Origin: Alphaproteobacteria bacterium
GTDB taxonomy: Bacteria > Pseudomonadota > Alphaproteobacteria > Rhodospirillales > WMHbin7
Assembly (NCBI GenBank): GCA_015232335.1
Contig: JADFZV010000005.1
Coordinates: 1 to 64,000 of the forward strand
Direction: 5' to 3'
DNA: 64,000 nucleotides
The notes beneath the pieces are model-generated. The model did not search any database. It worked only from the letters and a program-made list of their open reading frames with translations, and was not told where the DNA came from. Below are positions 53,237 to 62,289 of this stretch, piece after piece. Each line of letters opens with the position of its first letter. Position 1 is the first letter of the stretch. A program made the translations under genes and the position numbers.

Positions 53237-55183
53237 TCATTCCTCCAAACCAGCAGAATTTGGCGAAAGCAAGGGAATCGGAAAACGGCGTCCAGCTTGA
53301 TGATCCTTAAGCTCGCGCAGCATCAACACCCGCAATTTATATCGCGCTCTACGAAATTTTTTTTGGTCTGAAGCTTTCATGCTGCGACGCAAGCCCTTTT
53401 CTGCCTTCATTTCAAAGGGCAGAGTACAGATAAAAAGAATCCAGCGCAGCAGACCTATAGACAGCATAGGGGGAACTCGATAGCCCCATTTCTCAAATGT
53501 TTCCGCCATTACCAGCTTCAAACGAAAGGCATCCAACGCACTCATCCAGGCCGTCTGACGTCCAAGAACCTTGGCATGCCCAACACCTGAAACCGCTTCG
53601 CTTCCCTCTTTCCCACGACGAAATGTATAGGGCTCGCCAAAGAATGTGGATTCCAGAAAGCAGGCTCTATAATCACAGCCCAGAAAATGCGAAATTCTGC
53701 GCATCAGCTCTTCCGTTTTATAGTGCATATCCTCAAACCGGACGGAAGCGTGGTTCACATTTTTCTGCAATATCGGCGGACTTGTGATCTCAAAATAACT
53801 GTTGAATATCTTTAAAATCTGCTCCTCACCCCAAACCGGTGTGTTGTCTTGAATGTTGTTACGTATCTGAGATGCCAATGCGATCTCCGGCTCACGCACG
53901 GCATGCAAATGAAACACCGAGTCAAAATCCTTGGCAAGCTTTATGAAATACTCCCTAAAATGATTATGGATTGAATAGACGATAACGGCATCCTCTGGCA
54001 CAACAACATCAAATATGCCCGCATAAGCGACATATAGGGCGCGAAAAGCATAGGCCCTTAAGCTCATTTTTGATCCTGACGAGGCGTGATGCTTCAGCAA
54101 CGTCAAGAACATTTGGCAATAGCGTTGTGTTCGGGCTTCTCCAATTGTCAGGCTGGCCTCTGAAAGGTGAAGTCCAAAAAAGAAAAGCACCCGCTCATAG
54201 GTGGTTTCGTCCAAATCATCGAGATCACACTTTGTGTGTGCGTAATAGCTTTGAATATGATTGTAGGGGTGCATGGAGAGCAGCATGGGATGCCCATCCA
54301 ATAAACTGGCCAATAGATAGGAACCGCTTCTGGCTTGCTGAGATATGGCGCAAACAGACTTGATGGTGCTAGTGCGCGATGCCGCCAAGCGAAGAGCCGG
54401 GTCTGCACTGTGCAACTGACATCTTAAGAGAGGCGCTCCGACAAGGGCTTCCAAAAACAAAAGGCGCTTCGCGCTGAAATCATCTGTCCAAGGAAGATAC
54501 CGCAGCCGATCTCGAACAATGGCCAATACATCGCCTTCCCCTGCAGCCCAGGCGGAAAATCCCTCCTCGATAGCTGCGTCAATTGCCTGCTGATATGCCG
54601 ATCCCCGCAGCAAATCTATCTGTAACTTGGTGTCGCCATAAGAAAATGCCGTTGATTGAATTAATGCCTTATATGCGGCCTCCATCTCTGAATTTTCAAT
54701 ATGGCGAAGAGCAATCGCCACCATGGTTCTAATGAGTTCATCCGAAATATTTTCGATATCCGGTTGAAGAGCGTAAACTCGAAGGAATGCGCGTTCAGCC
54801 TCTTCCAGCATTCCTATTGAACGAAAACAAAGAGCCTTTTGAAAAAGCAGAGAAGGAGCATCTGGCTGCATAGAGCAGGCCTTCTCGATTGACAACAACG
54901 CCCCCTCATGGTCGCCAAAAGATGATTGCGCCTGAGATAATGCAACAAAATAGATCACGTTCTGTGGCTCGATAAAGGCAGCATCTTTCAATGCGTCAAG
55001 CGACTCATCCTTTCCAAGGTTAAATAAAGCGACACCCTTAAGAAAGGCAATCTCTCCCCCTAATGATTCTTCGCCTTCCAACTGCTCAAGTAGCCTTAAC
55101 GCCTCACCAGCATCGCCTTTAGAAAATAAGATCTTAGCGCTCTCAAGCAGCCTGTTGATTTCCTCTTTTTCCAAGGCCGCCAT
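53237..55183 (-). CDS. TPR-domain sulfotransferase
   Basis: The protein has 648 residues from the ATG of MAALEKEEINR (a TTG three codons upstream is possible). Residues 1 to about 180 are TPR repeats. From about 275 a sulfotransferase domain begins with the PAPS 5'-phosphosulfate loop QQARSGSYLLASLLDGHP (282-298). The rest to about 560 has the family's alpha/beta features and a basic C-terminus (KKFRRARYKLRVLMLRELKD). Acceptor unknown; a surface glycan is likely from context. Base composition looks more AT-rich than the flanking core genome. Confidence 0.75.
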   Translation of the reverse strand: MAALEKEEINRLLESAKILFSKGDAGEALRLLEQLEGEESLGGEIAFLKGVALFNLGKDESLDALKDAAFIEPQNVIYFVALSQAQSSFGDHEGALLSIEKACSMQPDAPSLLFQKALCFRSIGMLEEAERAFLRVYALQPDIENISDELIRTMVAIALRHIENSEMEAAYKALIQSTAFSYGDTKLQIDLLRGSAYQQAIDAAIEEGFSAWAAGEGDVLAIVRDRLRYLPWTDDFSAKRLLFLEALVGAPLLRCQLHSADPALRLAASRTSTIKSVCAISQQARSGSYLLASLLDGHPMLLSMHPYNHIQSYYAHTKCDLDDLDETTYERVLFFFGLHLSEASLTIGEARTQRYCQMFLTLLKHHASSGSKMSLRAYAFRALYVAYAGIFDVVVPEDAVIVYSIHNHFREYFIKLAKDFDSVFHLHAVREPEIALASQIRNNIQDNTPVWGEEQILKIFNSYFEITSPPILQKNVNHASVRFEDMHYKTEELMRRISHFLGCDYRACFLESTFFGEPYTFRRGKEGSEAVSGVGHAKVLGRQTAWMSALDAFRLKLVMAETFEKWGYRVPPMLSIGLLRWILFICTLPFEMKAEKGLRRSMKASDQKKFRRARYKLRVLMLRELKDHQAGRRFPIPLLSPNSAGLEE

Positions 55184-55228
55184 TTGGTTCAAACTCGCTC
55201 TAGAAAACTTTACGGAGCCGCAGCAAGG

Positions 55229-55891
55229 CTATTCAAAATAGATAAAGCCATGATCCCCTGAATATCTGGCTTGCTCAAAAATCCATTGCCACTCATCAGG
55301 AGCATAAAAAGACTCGCAGGTCAGTTGCCAATATAGAAGATTAACCTTTTCCTGCATGCTGCGATACGACTCGACAACAAGATACTTGTTGGAACGCCCA
55401 ACCCTTTCCATCTCGCGCAATGCCTTGAACAGATCAAATATTTTTAGATTGTGCAGCGTGTTAAGCGAAATCACCAGATCGAATGCTTCATCGTCATATG
55501 GAAGGCAAGATGCGTCTGACAGTTTCAAAAAGGGACGCACCTCCTCCTTTGCATTCTCAAGGCCATAAACAGAAATATCGATGCCAGCCACCTCCAGTCC
55601 TGGAACGGCCTGAGTCAGCTCGTACAATAAAAACGCCTTGCCACACCCGACATCCAATACCCTTTGACCTGGCTTCAAACCGTAGTGTTGTGCAATGCGG
55701 TCGGCGACCGGGCGCCAGCGTCCATCATAACTGTATCCACCATAGCCAACCGTGCGATCACCATCCCAATAATCTTTGCCAAATTGCTTGGCAATCGTAG
55801 CGCACTTTACCTTATCGTGAACACAAACGCGTTCAAGATAATTGCGGGGCGTTGAACGATGCGTCTGCTCGATGAAATCGATATAACTCAT
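55229..55891 (-). CDS. Class I SAM-dependent methyltransferase (capsule-locus type)
   Basis: The protein has 220 residues. An N-terminal HRSTPRNYLERVCVHDKVKCA and GKDYWDGDRTVGYGGYSYDGRW segment precedes motif I, VLDVGCGKAFLLYEL (about 78-92). This N-terminal pattern is familiar from methyltransferases in LPS and capsule loci, including those beside phosphoramidate genes. It is the better of the two candidates for making the methyl ester. Substrate is not proven. Confidence 0.78.
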   Translation of the reverse strand: MSYIDFIEQTHRSTPRNYLERVCVHDKVKCATIAKQFGKDYWDGDRTVGYGGYSYDGRWRPVADRIAQHYGLKPGQRVLDVGCGKAFLLYELTQAVPGLEVAGIDISVYGLENAKEEVRPFLKLSDASCLPYDDEAFDLVISLNTLHNLKIFDLFKALREMERVGRSNKYLVVESYRSMQEKVNLLYWQLTCESFYAPDEWQWIFEQARYSGDHGFIYFE

Positions 55892-55908
55892 AACATCTCC
55901 TTCAAATG

Positions 55909-56907
55909 TTAGGGCTTGTGCTCATAGGCGAGAGGAAGACGTAAAATATCATCAAAGTTGGAATTCACCCAGTCGACAACCTCGAAAACCCCCTCCTGCA
56001 TGGCGATTTGCGGCTTCCAACCAAATTCACGTCGGGCTAGGGTCGAGTCAATGACATAGGCCGCATCCTGGCCGGCACGCTCATCAACCGTGCGCGTGGC
56101 TGTTTCAAAATCGTGGCCTTGAGTCTCGCAAATCATTCGAACGACATCTCTAACAGCTACGCCTGCATCCGGCGACAGATGATACATCTGACCAATCCGC
56201 CCTTTCAGAAGCGCCGAAAGCTCGCCCCTGGAAACATCGCGAATATGAATATAGGATTTTACAGCCCTACCGCCACCATGCAAATCAATGGTTTTTCCCA
56301 GACGCAGATAAATGGCAGTGCGGGGAATAATCTTGTATAGCTGCTGGCGCGCGCCATAAACATTGGTTGCGCGAATGAAGGATGCGGGAAATCCGTACTG
56401 CTTCTGATAGACCCTTATCAGCATGTCGGCTGCCGCCTTGGATGCGGCGTAGGGCGTGCTGGGATTATCATGGGTCTCTTCGGTGACGTTTCCCGAACAA
56501 CTGCCATAGGCCTCTGGCGAAGATATATGGAGGTAACGTTCGAGGTAATCAGCATTGCGCAAATGATTAACCAGCCGCGACAATGCCACCGTATTGGTCT
56601 GAAACCAATGTTCTGGATGATCCCAACTTGGAGCAACTTCGCTTTGCGCGGCAAAATTAATAATATGGCTGGGTCGCTCACGGTCGATCAACGCCAGAAG
56701 CGCAACGATATCCTGATTCATATCCAACTGATGATAAGAATATCGCGCCAAATCACTACGCGCCAAATATCGCAAAAACAGGGGAGTGCGCTGCGGCGAG
56801 CGGCTTACCCCAATAATCTTTAAATCCGTTTCCGCCAAGGCAAGATCAACAAAATCCTGACCCGAAAAGGAATTTGCTCCAATGACCAACAAGCTTTGCG
56901 AGGCCAT
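55909..56907 (-). CDS. NAD-dependent sugar epimerase/dehydratase
   Basis: The protein has 332 residues of the extended SDR type. NAD-binding GANSFSGQDFV is at 9-19; the catalytic YAASK lies around 149-153 with HISSPEAYG upstream. The layout resembles GDP-mannose or dTDP-glucose 4,6-dehydratases. The start MASQSLLVIGANS is standard. It lies 12 bp after the HAD gene and 17 bp before the methyltransferase. Confidence 0.82.
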   Translation of the reverse strand: MASQSLLVIGANSFSGQDFVDLALAETDLKIIGVSRSPQRTPLFLRYLARSDLARYSYHQLDMNQDIVALLALIDRERPSHIINFAAQSEVAPSWDHPEHWFQTNTVALSRLVNHLRNADYLERYLHISSPEAYGSCSGNVTEETHDNPSTPYAASKAAADMLIRVYQKQYGFPASFIRATNVYGARQQLYKIIPRTAIYLRLGKTIDLHGGGRAVKSYIHIRDVSRGELSALLKGRIGQMYHLSPDAGVAVRDVVRMICETQGHDFETATRTVDERAGQDAAYVIDSTLARREFGWKPQIAMQEGVFEVVDWVNSNFDDILRLPLAYEHKP

Positions 56908-56919
56908 TCATTCCCCTTT

Positions 56920-57516
56920 TCAATTACGAGACTGTTCGATCTGATCACGTACATCTGACCAGGATCTTGCTTGAATAATGCCGGAATTGTGTTTCGAAGG
57001 AAAGTTTCCATTCGGATCGAACAAAATTCGTGTCGGCACGTCCGGGAAAAGTGGATCAAACAAGAATTCCGGCAAATCGTCGATGAATGCCGTGCATTGA
57101 AGCCTGGCTATGCGGTCAATTTTGCCAGAGCGCGTTTCTTCAAGATAGGCGGGAACCCCTGAAAGCCCCGCGACCTCAAGCCACTTACGGGCGGCGGAAT
57201 GAAGATCGAACATGGGGCCGCTATATGGAGTGCGCGTTTTATGGGAGACAATGGCAACGTGATGACCTGCCAATTGCCAGCCGAGAAGCGTGTCAACTGC
57301 GCCCAAGAATGCCTGAGCGCCCAGAATACGATCACCATAGGCATGAGCCTGCATTTGCGTCCAGATATCTTCCTGTCCGTTGGCTCGGAACCAATTTCGT
57401 ATCGCTGTCTTGTCAATCGGAATATTGCTGGGCAAATCCCCCATTTCTCTGCCCAAACGGTGGAACAGCGCGTCATAGCAAATCAACGTATTATCCAAGT
57501 CAACGCCGATCATCAT
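56920..57516 (-). CDS. HAD-superfamily hydrolase
   Basis: The protein has 198 residues. Motif I is GVDLDNTLICYD (Asp6 and Asp8 with the MMIG start), motif II-like Ser is in AIVSHKTRT (about 92-100), and motif IV is FIDDLPEF (about 140-147). Probably a sugar- or small-molecule phosphatase serving the surrounding sugar-nucleotide genes. Confidence 0.75.
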   Translation of the reverse strand: MMIGVDLDNTLICYDALFHRLGREMGDLPSNIPIDKTAIRNWFRANGQEDIWTQMQAHAYGDRILGAQAFLGAVDTLLGWQLAGHHVAIVSHKTRTPYSGPMFDLHSAARKWLEVAGLSGVPAYLEETRSGKIDRIARLQCTAFIDDLPEFLFDPLFPDVPTRILFDPNGNFPSKHNSGIIQARSWSDVRDQIEQSRN

Positions 57517-57526
57517 GCGTTGTATC

Positions 57527-58390
57527 CTAAGCCGGGTTCAGCTTGGCTGAGAGCTCAGCGCCGAATGATTTAAGAACGCGGGCAAAGAGCCTGTCTGCAA
57601 AAAAGTGATTGCTTTCAGGGCCTGGATGGCTCTCATCGTGCGCAGTATCAATCAACTCAAGCCCGAATCCCAAAAAGCGATCTGCATCAAGAAAGTCGAT
57701 CAACGGGATGATCATGGAAGGCGAGGTGGCGCTGTAAAACCAGGGAATATTATAATTTTGCAACAGCAACTCAATAAGCTGATAGTTTTTGTAGAAGTTC
57801 ATATTGTCATCGAACTGGCTGGTCAGGCCGACCATGTTTTTTACGATTTCGCGATTGACCATGGTCCATTTGATAATGCCCTGCTTTTCCAAATCAAGCT
57901 GGTTGTGCTGAAAATCAAAGCACCTGCCATCGCTTGTGAAATATTCCCTTCTTCCGAAGTGCGTGAAATTCACGAACACAAAGTCGGGACGCAAAATGGG
58001 CACAGCCGCGCACAGCGTACGTGCGATATAATCATTGGACTTGCCGCCAAATCCTAAGTTCCAGTTGGAGACGGGGACACTAAAGAAATCATGAAGCCGT
58101 TTGCACAGCATATGCGCAAATGTATCTTCTTCATTCAGGCCAGAGCCCATCGCCCAACTGCAACCAATCGTTAGAACGCTTAACTTTCCAGGCTGGCTGA
58201 ATTCGGCGCACCGATAGCCATGGGAATTCCATCGATAGATAACCGGATGATCCCACGCCTTTTTGACGGCATCGCTGGCAAATGAAAAACTGGCTCTTAC
58301 TTCGGCATCGATAAAGGGCTCTTCGCGAATGCCGTTACCAGCCTTGCGCGTCTTTGGAATGTCCGATTTTGAAACAAACTTATCAATCAC
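57527..58390 (-). CDS. SGNH/GDSL-like hydrolase protein
   Basis: The protein has 287 residues. Block I reads TIGCSWAMGSGL, with Ser after Cys, block II is GFGGKSNDYIAR with Gly and Asn, and the terminal block is HDESHPGPESNHFFAD with Asp and His. This fits an SGNH fold. Such proteins in polysaccharide loci may add or remove acyl or phosphoryl groups. No signal peptide seen, so action is probably cytoplasmic. Confidence 0.7.
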   Translation of the reverse strand: MIDKFVSKSDIPKTRKAGNGIREEPFIDAEVRASFSFASDAVKKAWDHPVIYRWNSHGYRCAEFSQPGKLSVLTIGCSWAMGSGLNEEDTFAHMLCKRLHDFFSVPVSNWNLGFGGKSNDYIARTLCAAVPILRPDFVFVNFTHFGRREYFTSDGRCFDFQHNQLDLEKQGIIKWTMVNREIVKNMVGLTSQFDDNMNFYKNYQLIELLLQNYNIPWFYSATSPSMIIPLIDFLDADRFLGFGLELIDTAHDESHPGPESNHFFADRLFARVLKSFGAELSAKLNPA

Positions 58391-58442
58391 CGTCCTGTCC
58401 CCGTCGCCTAAACCTCAAAATGCATCGGCCATAACCAAGTCT

Positions 58443-60845
58443 TCAATCGATCCATCCGAAACGCTCACGCAGAGAGGCGGGCAAGCGCTCACGCATGCGT
58501 CTTTTCTGGTCGGAATTGAAAACTTCCTTCCATTCATTGACCGAACCCTTTCGAAAATTCTTCTGCTGATCAGCCGGATATCTCTCAAAATGACGATCTA
58601 TCGGACCCGATGGCAGATCAAATATGCCAACAAATCGATGCAGGAATTTTTTTGGATCGGCAACCATCTCCTCATGGGTTGTGAAGGTGATTTTGAAATC
58701 TGAAGTCAACTCCTGCTCGCGTTCCACCCAAGCGGAAATCCAGTCGACCAAATCGGGATAGTAATAGTCAATCGCCCATTCCAAGCGGGCTTCAAGACTG
58801 GAATCAAGAAAACCATCTGGATACGGATGGCGAAAAAGATGTCTTTCCAGAAGATGGGGGTCTCGTTCTCTGGTAACAACGAAATGCATCCAGGAAAGAG
58901 TTGACTGACGTGGGTCTCGCAAATGCACTGGAAAACTCTTGAACCCGCCTTGACGCAAACAATCGATGTTGTGATCGCTGGGCCAAGTATGCAAGCGGCA
59001 AATTGCCCCCCCTCGCGTTGCCGGCTCAAACAAATAGGGAATGATCCATTCTTGGGGATAAGTTTCCGAGGTCGGATTGTAGTAGTCTTGAACGCCATAG
59101 GCGGCTGCAATCAAGCCGGAAAGGTATTCGCTTGCACTTCGGAATTGGGCAATAAAAGCCATCGACGGCAATTTGTTGCGAATCGCCTCCAATTGGCGCT
59201 CGGATAGAGGAAGCCGCCCCTTTTCATCCAAATGGGACTTGTTCTGAATCATTGCAGATCGGGCTGCGTGCAGACTGCCTTCCTCATTCTTACCTTGAAT
59301 CGCGCAAACACGGCCCAAGAGAAAGTGTCCTAATGCGCTCTCTGGTTCCATAACTAGAAAAGAGCTGAGGAACCGGCTAGCTGCTTCGATTCTTCCGACG
59401 CGAATCGAATCTTGCGCACGAATATATAGCGCATTTGCCACATGCCGCCGTTCGATCCATTCTACTTCTGTACTCTTAGCGATATGACCAATCTGGACCA
59501 GACAATCCGACGCCTTGAACAGGTCGCCATGAAGAAGATAAAGAATGATCGCCTTTCTCAGAACAGCAATCGCCTGCTCAATTTCGCCCTTGGCTAGATG
59601 CGCATCGCACATCATCCGATGCTGGGTTGCTGGCGTGAATTGCGAAACATGCCAAGCATCGGCAGGATCGAGAACCGTCAGGCCGCAATGGTCGAGCAAG
59701 CGGGTGCGCATGGCGTAAAAGGAAGGACGCTCAGCTTCCGCCAAACGGTCGGTAGCCTGATCCATGGCTTCGACAAGGCGCGCTCCCGTGGATTGGTAAG
59801 AGGGGCATATTTCGCCCAAAGACAACTCGTCCTCATCCAAGCGTACATTGATTTCATCGATTAGCCTTGAATTTCCAGGCGACATACCGCCGGAAAGCCA
59901 GTTCTGAATCCGCTCTTCTGACAGAAAGAGACGCTCAAGATTGAGCAAGCGATCCATGACAGGTGCGTTTGCCAGAGCTTCAAGAAAGCGTTTGGCAATA
60001 TATTTCGGCGTATGATCCTGTTCGATATGCTGGAAATCGTAGTGCGAGATGCTCTCGAACAGGCGAAGTTCGTCCATGATGATTTCGTAGGAAGGAAAGT
60101 AAATGATATTTCCAGCGCCAACTTCGCGCATAAAGGTATCAATAGCAACGCGAACAATTGCCTTGCTCAGCGTGTTATCGCTGAACGTATCGCTGCCTGG
60201 CAGATCAATGTGGAAGAGGTAACGCTGAGGAGACAGCGTTATCACGAGATTAAAGGGCTTCCCTTCACGAATTTTGACGAAGTTATTGTAGATGGCATGC
60301 AGATTGGCAACGCAGGCGTCAACCGTCTGCATTTCAGAATACCACTCGTCCTTGGGAATGGAAAAAACAGAGTTGATTAACCTGTCGTTGCTTTTGAACC
60401 TGACAAGGCGCGCTGTTCCCAAAGTCACGATCAGCGTTTCCGCCTCTTGAATCTTCTGTCGACACAGTGCGGAAAGGTCATCAAGCCTTTTTAGGGTTCT
60501 GGATACCGCATTGTCTCCGTAGACGCGGCGCTTGAAGTAGTAACCAAAGGGATAGATATCGTCGCTACGCCCATCAAATTTGTATAAATCATCCTCGCAA
60601 TGCGGGGTCTGAGTGGCAATACGCTCGATGACCTCGGCGATGGAAGCCGGTGAGAAGCGCGCGGAAATATCCCGCTCAAACCAGAATTCAAAGCCATAGG
60701 GGGCGAGTGATGTTTTGAGGTTTTGCGCAAAACAGCTTCCAAATCCAACAAATGCGTTCTTAAAGCCCGTGACGACAGGACGTTTGGGAACATGGATTTT
60801 TGGGCTGTCTAAACGCTGTGCGGTTTGCAGAAAATCGCCTGTCAT
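58443..60845 (-). CDS. GSCFA-TPR-sulfotransferase multidomain protein
   Basis: The protein has 800 residues. An N-terminal GSCFA domain (GFGSCFAQNL at 35-44, then FWFERDISARFSP; C-terminal HYDFQHIEQDHTP around 275) occupies about 25-300. A TPR-rich middle follows (about 400-530). A C-terminal sulfotransferase-type domain (about 560-800) has FRSASEYLSG as the 5' loop, HLRDPRQSTLSW as the 3'-phosphate site and NFRKGSVNEWKEVF near the end. The combination suggests a large transferase acting on a glycan. The three-domain fusion is unusual. Confidence 0.75.
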   Translation of the reverse strand: MTGDFLQTAQRLDSPKIHVPKRPVVTGFKNAFVGFGSCFAQNLKTSLAPYGFEFWFERDISARFSPASIAEVIERIATQTPHCEDDLYKFDGRSDDIYPFGYYFKRRVYGDNAVSRTLKRLDDLSALCRQKIQEAETLIVTLGTARLVRFKSNDRLINSVFSIPKDEWYSEMQTVDACVANLHAIYNNFVKIREGKPFNLVITLSPQRYLFHIDLPGSDTFSDNTLSKAIVRVAIDTFMREVGAGNIIYFPSYEIIMDELRLFESISHYDFQHIEQDHTPKYIAKRFLEALANAPVMDRLLNLERLFLSEERIQNWLSGGMSPGNSRLIDEINVRLDEDELSLGEICPSYQSTGARLVEAMDQATDRLAEAERPSFYAMRTRLLDHCGLTVLDPADAWHVSQFTPATQHRMMCDAHLAKGEIEQAIAVLRKAIILYLLHGDLFKASDCLVQIGHIAKSTEVEWIERRHVANALYIRAQDSIRVGRIEAASRFLSSFLVMEPESALGHFLLGRVCAIQGKNEEGSLHAARSAMIQNKSHLDEKGRLPLSERQLEAIRNKLPSMAFIAQFRSASEYLSGLIAAAYGVQDYYNPTSETYPQEWIIPYLFEPATRGGAICRLHTWPSDHNIDCLRQGGFKSFPVHLRDPRQSTLSWMHFVVTRERDPHLLERHLFRHPYPDGFLDSSLEARLEWAIDYYYPDLVDWISAWVEREQELTSDFKITFTTHEEMVADPKKFLHRFVGIFDLPSGPIDRHFERYPADQQKNFRKGSVNEWKEVFNSDQKRRMRERLPASLRERFGWID

Positions 60846-60854
60846 CTTGTTTTC

Positions 60855-62180
60855 CTATGAAAGGCTCATGACGCCCTGCGCCGCCAGTTCCAGAAGCTTG
60901 GCCTTGGCAGGATCATCTTCATGGTGTGCTTCAATCATGGCAAAGTAGAGGTTCGAGACGATTTCACTGAACTCGGGCGATGCCTGCCCTGCTGAGGCCG
61001 CGCTTTCACAAACACGCCTTAGAATGGCCTTAAGGCCCGCAATCTGTCCCGGCGCCGAGGGCGGCGGTGCGGCGCGCAGCTTTTGGGCTAGCTCGGAGAG
61101 AATTTTCAAGATTCTGGGATCATCGCCGCGTATGGCTTCGTCCATCATCTCGCCGATCGTGCCGTTTGTCGCATTGACCAGTTCCACCAGGGGAAATTGC
61201 GCTAGCAGATTTTCCGAACAATAGGCCTTGAGAAAGCGCTTCACGACATACTGAGGTGTGTGCGTCTGCTCGATATGCGTGAAATCATAATGCGACATCG
61301 GCTCGAAAGACCTCAGCCCCTCCATGACCATCTCGAACGAGGGAAAATAAAGGGAATCGCAATCAGGAAACTGGCTTTGAAACTGATGGATGGCGACGCG
61401 CAGGATTGATTTACTTAGCACATTGTCGACGAATGGATTGCCATCAACACCCGGTGTGCGCAGACCGAAGACGTAGCGCTGGGGCGAAATCGTCAGAATA
61501 ATCTTTACTGGTTCCCCGTTTCTTATGACGCCAATCGCATCAACAATGCGCTTCAAGTTGCGGACGTTGTCATCCATCGACAGCAGATCGGAATACCACT
61601 GGTCAACAGGGAGTCCCAAAACCGTATGAATAAGATCGCTGTTTGAGCGCATTCTAACAACGCGCGACGTTCCCAGAGTAATTACGATAAATTTTGCCCG
61701 CCGCACTTGGGCATGACACTCTGCCTCAACCTCGGCTATTTTATTCCTAACCTGGTCAACAGCATCCGCTCCAAAGAAACGTCTTTTGAAAAAATAGCGA
61801 TAGGCGTAAATCTCTTGCTCGGAAAAATAATATAGCCCATCGCCAACATTCCGCTCCGGCAAACGCCCTGAAACCCGTTCGAGAGCGTCGGCAATCGATT
61901 CCGTACTGTAATGCGCACAGATATCGCCATTGAACCAAAAGCGAAAGCCATAGGGCTCGATTGCCCGCTTCAGATTGAGGGCAAAGCACGAGCCGAAACT
62001 AGCGAAGCGCCCGCTGAAATCGGAAAGCAGCGGCTGCTTCTCAGGCGTAATGTCTGGATGCTTTAACCAACGCGCCGTCGGAAAGAACGCCACCGGCGGC
62101 TTGCGACTCGCCGCCCCTCCCAATTCAATGAACCGGTTGGCGGGTTCCTCTTGCTGCGAAACGGTCTTTGCTTCCGGCAT
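60855..62180 (-). CDS. GSCFA-family protein
   Basis: The protein has 441 residues. The GSCFA motif SFGSCFALNL is at 61-70, followed by FWFNGDICAHYS and SHYDFTHIEQTHTP near 305. It parallels the N-terminal half of the 800-residue neighbour over the whole domain, so the two genes arose by duplication. Family function is uncharacterised; the fold is SGNH-like. It is the first gene of the long minus-strand unit. Confidence 0.8.
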   Translation of the reverse strand: MPEAKTVSQQEEPANRFIELGGAASRKPPVAFFPTARWLKHPDITPEKQPLLSDFSGRFASFGSCFALNLKRAIEPYGFRFWFNGDICAHYSTESIADALERVSGRLPERNVGDGLYYFSEQEIYAYRYFFKRRFFGADAVDQVRNKIAEVEAECHAQVRRAKFIVITLGTSRVVRMRSNSDLIHTVLGLPVDQWYSDLLSMDDNVRNLKRIVDAIGVIRNGEPVKIILTISPQRYVFGLRTPGVDGNPFVDNVLSKSILRVAIHQFQSQFPDCDSLYFPSFEMVMEGLRSFEPMSHYDFTHIEQTHTPQYVVKRFLKAYCSENLLAQFPLVELVNATNGTIGEMMDEAIRGDDPRILKILSELAQKLRAAPPPSAPGQIAGLKAILRRVCESAASAGQASPEFSEIVSNLYFAMIEAHHEDDPAKAKLLELAAQGVMSLS

Positions 62181-62289
62181 GAGCGCGCTGATTACCTCGG
62201 AAATGGTGGTAAATCTGCCAAACCACCCGGTTAATCCTACATCTTGATCAGCAGAACGTAAAGCGAAGCACTTCCAAGTTTTGAGAAGG

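Noticed and set aside
41324..62180. Magnetosome island or prophage
   Set aside because: No mam/mms genes, integrase, capsid or tail genes; content is nucleotide-sugar and transferase genes.
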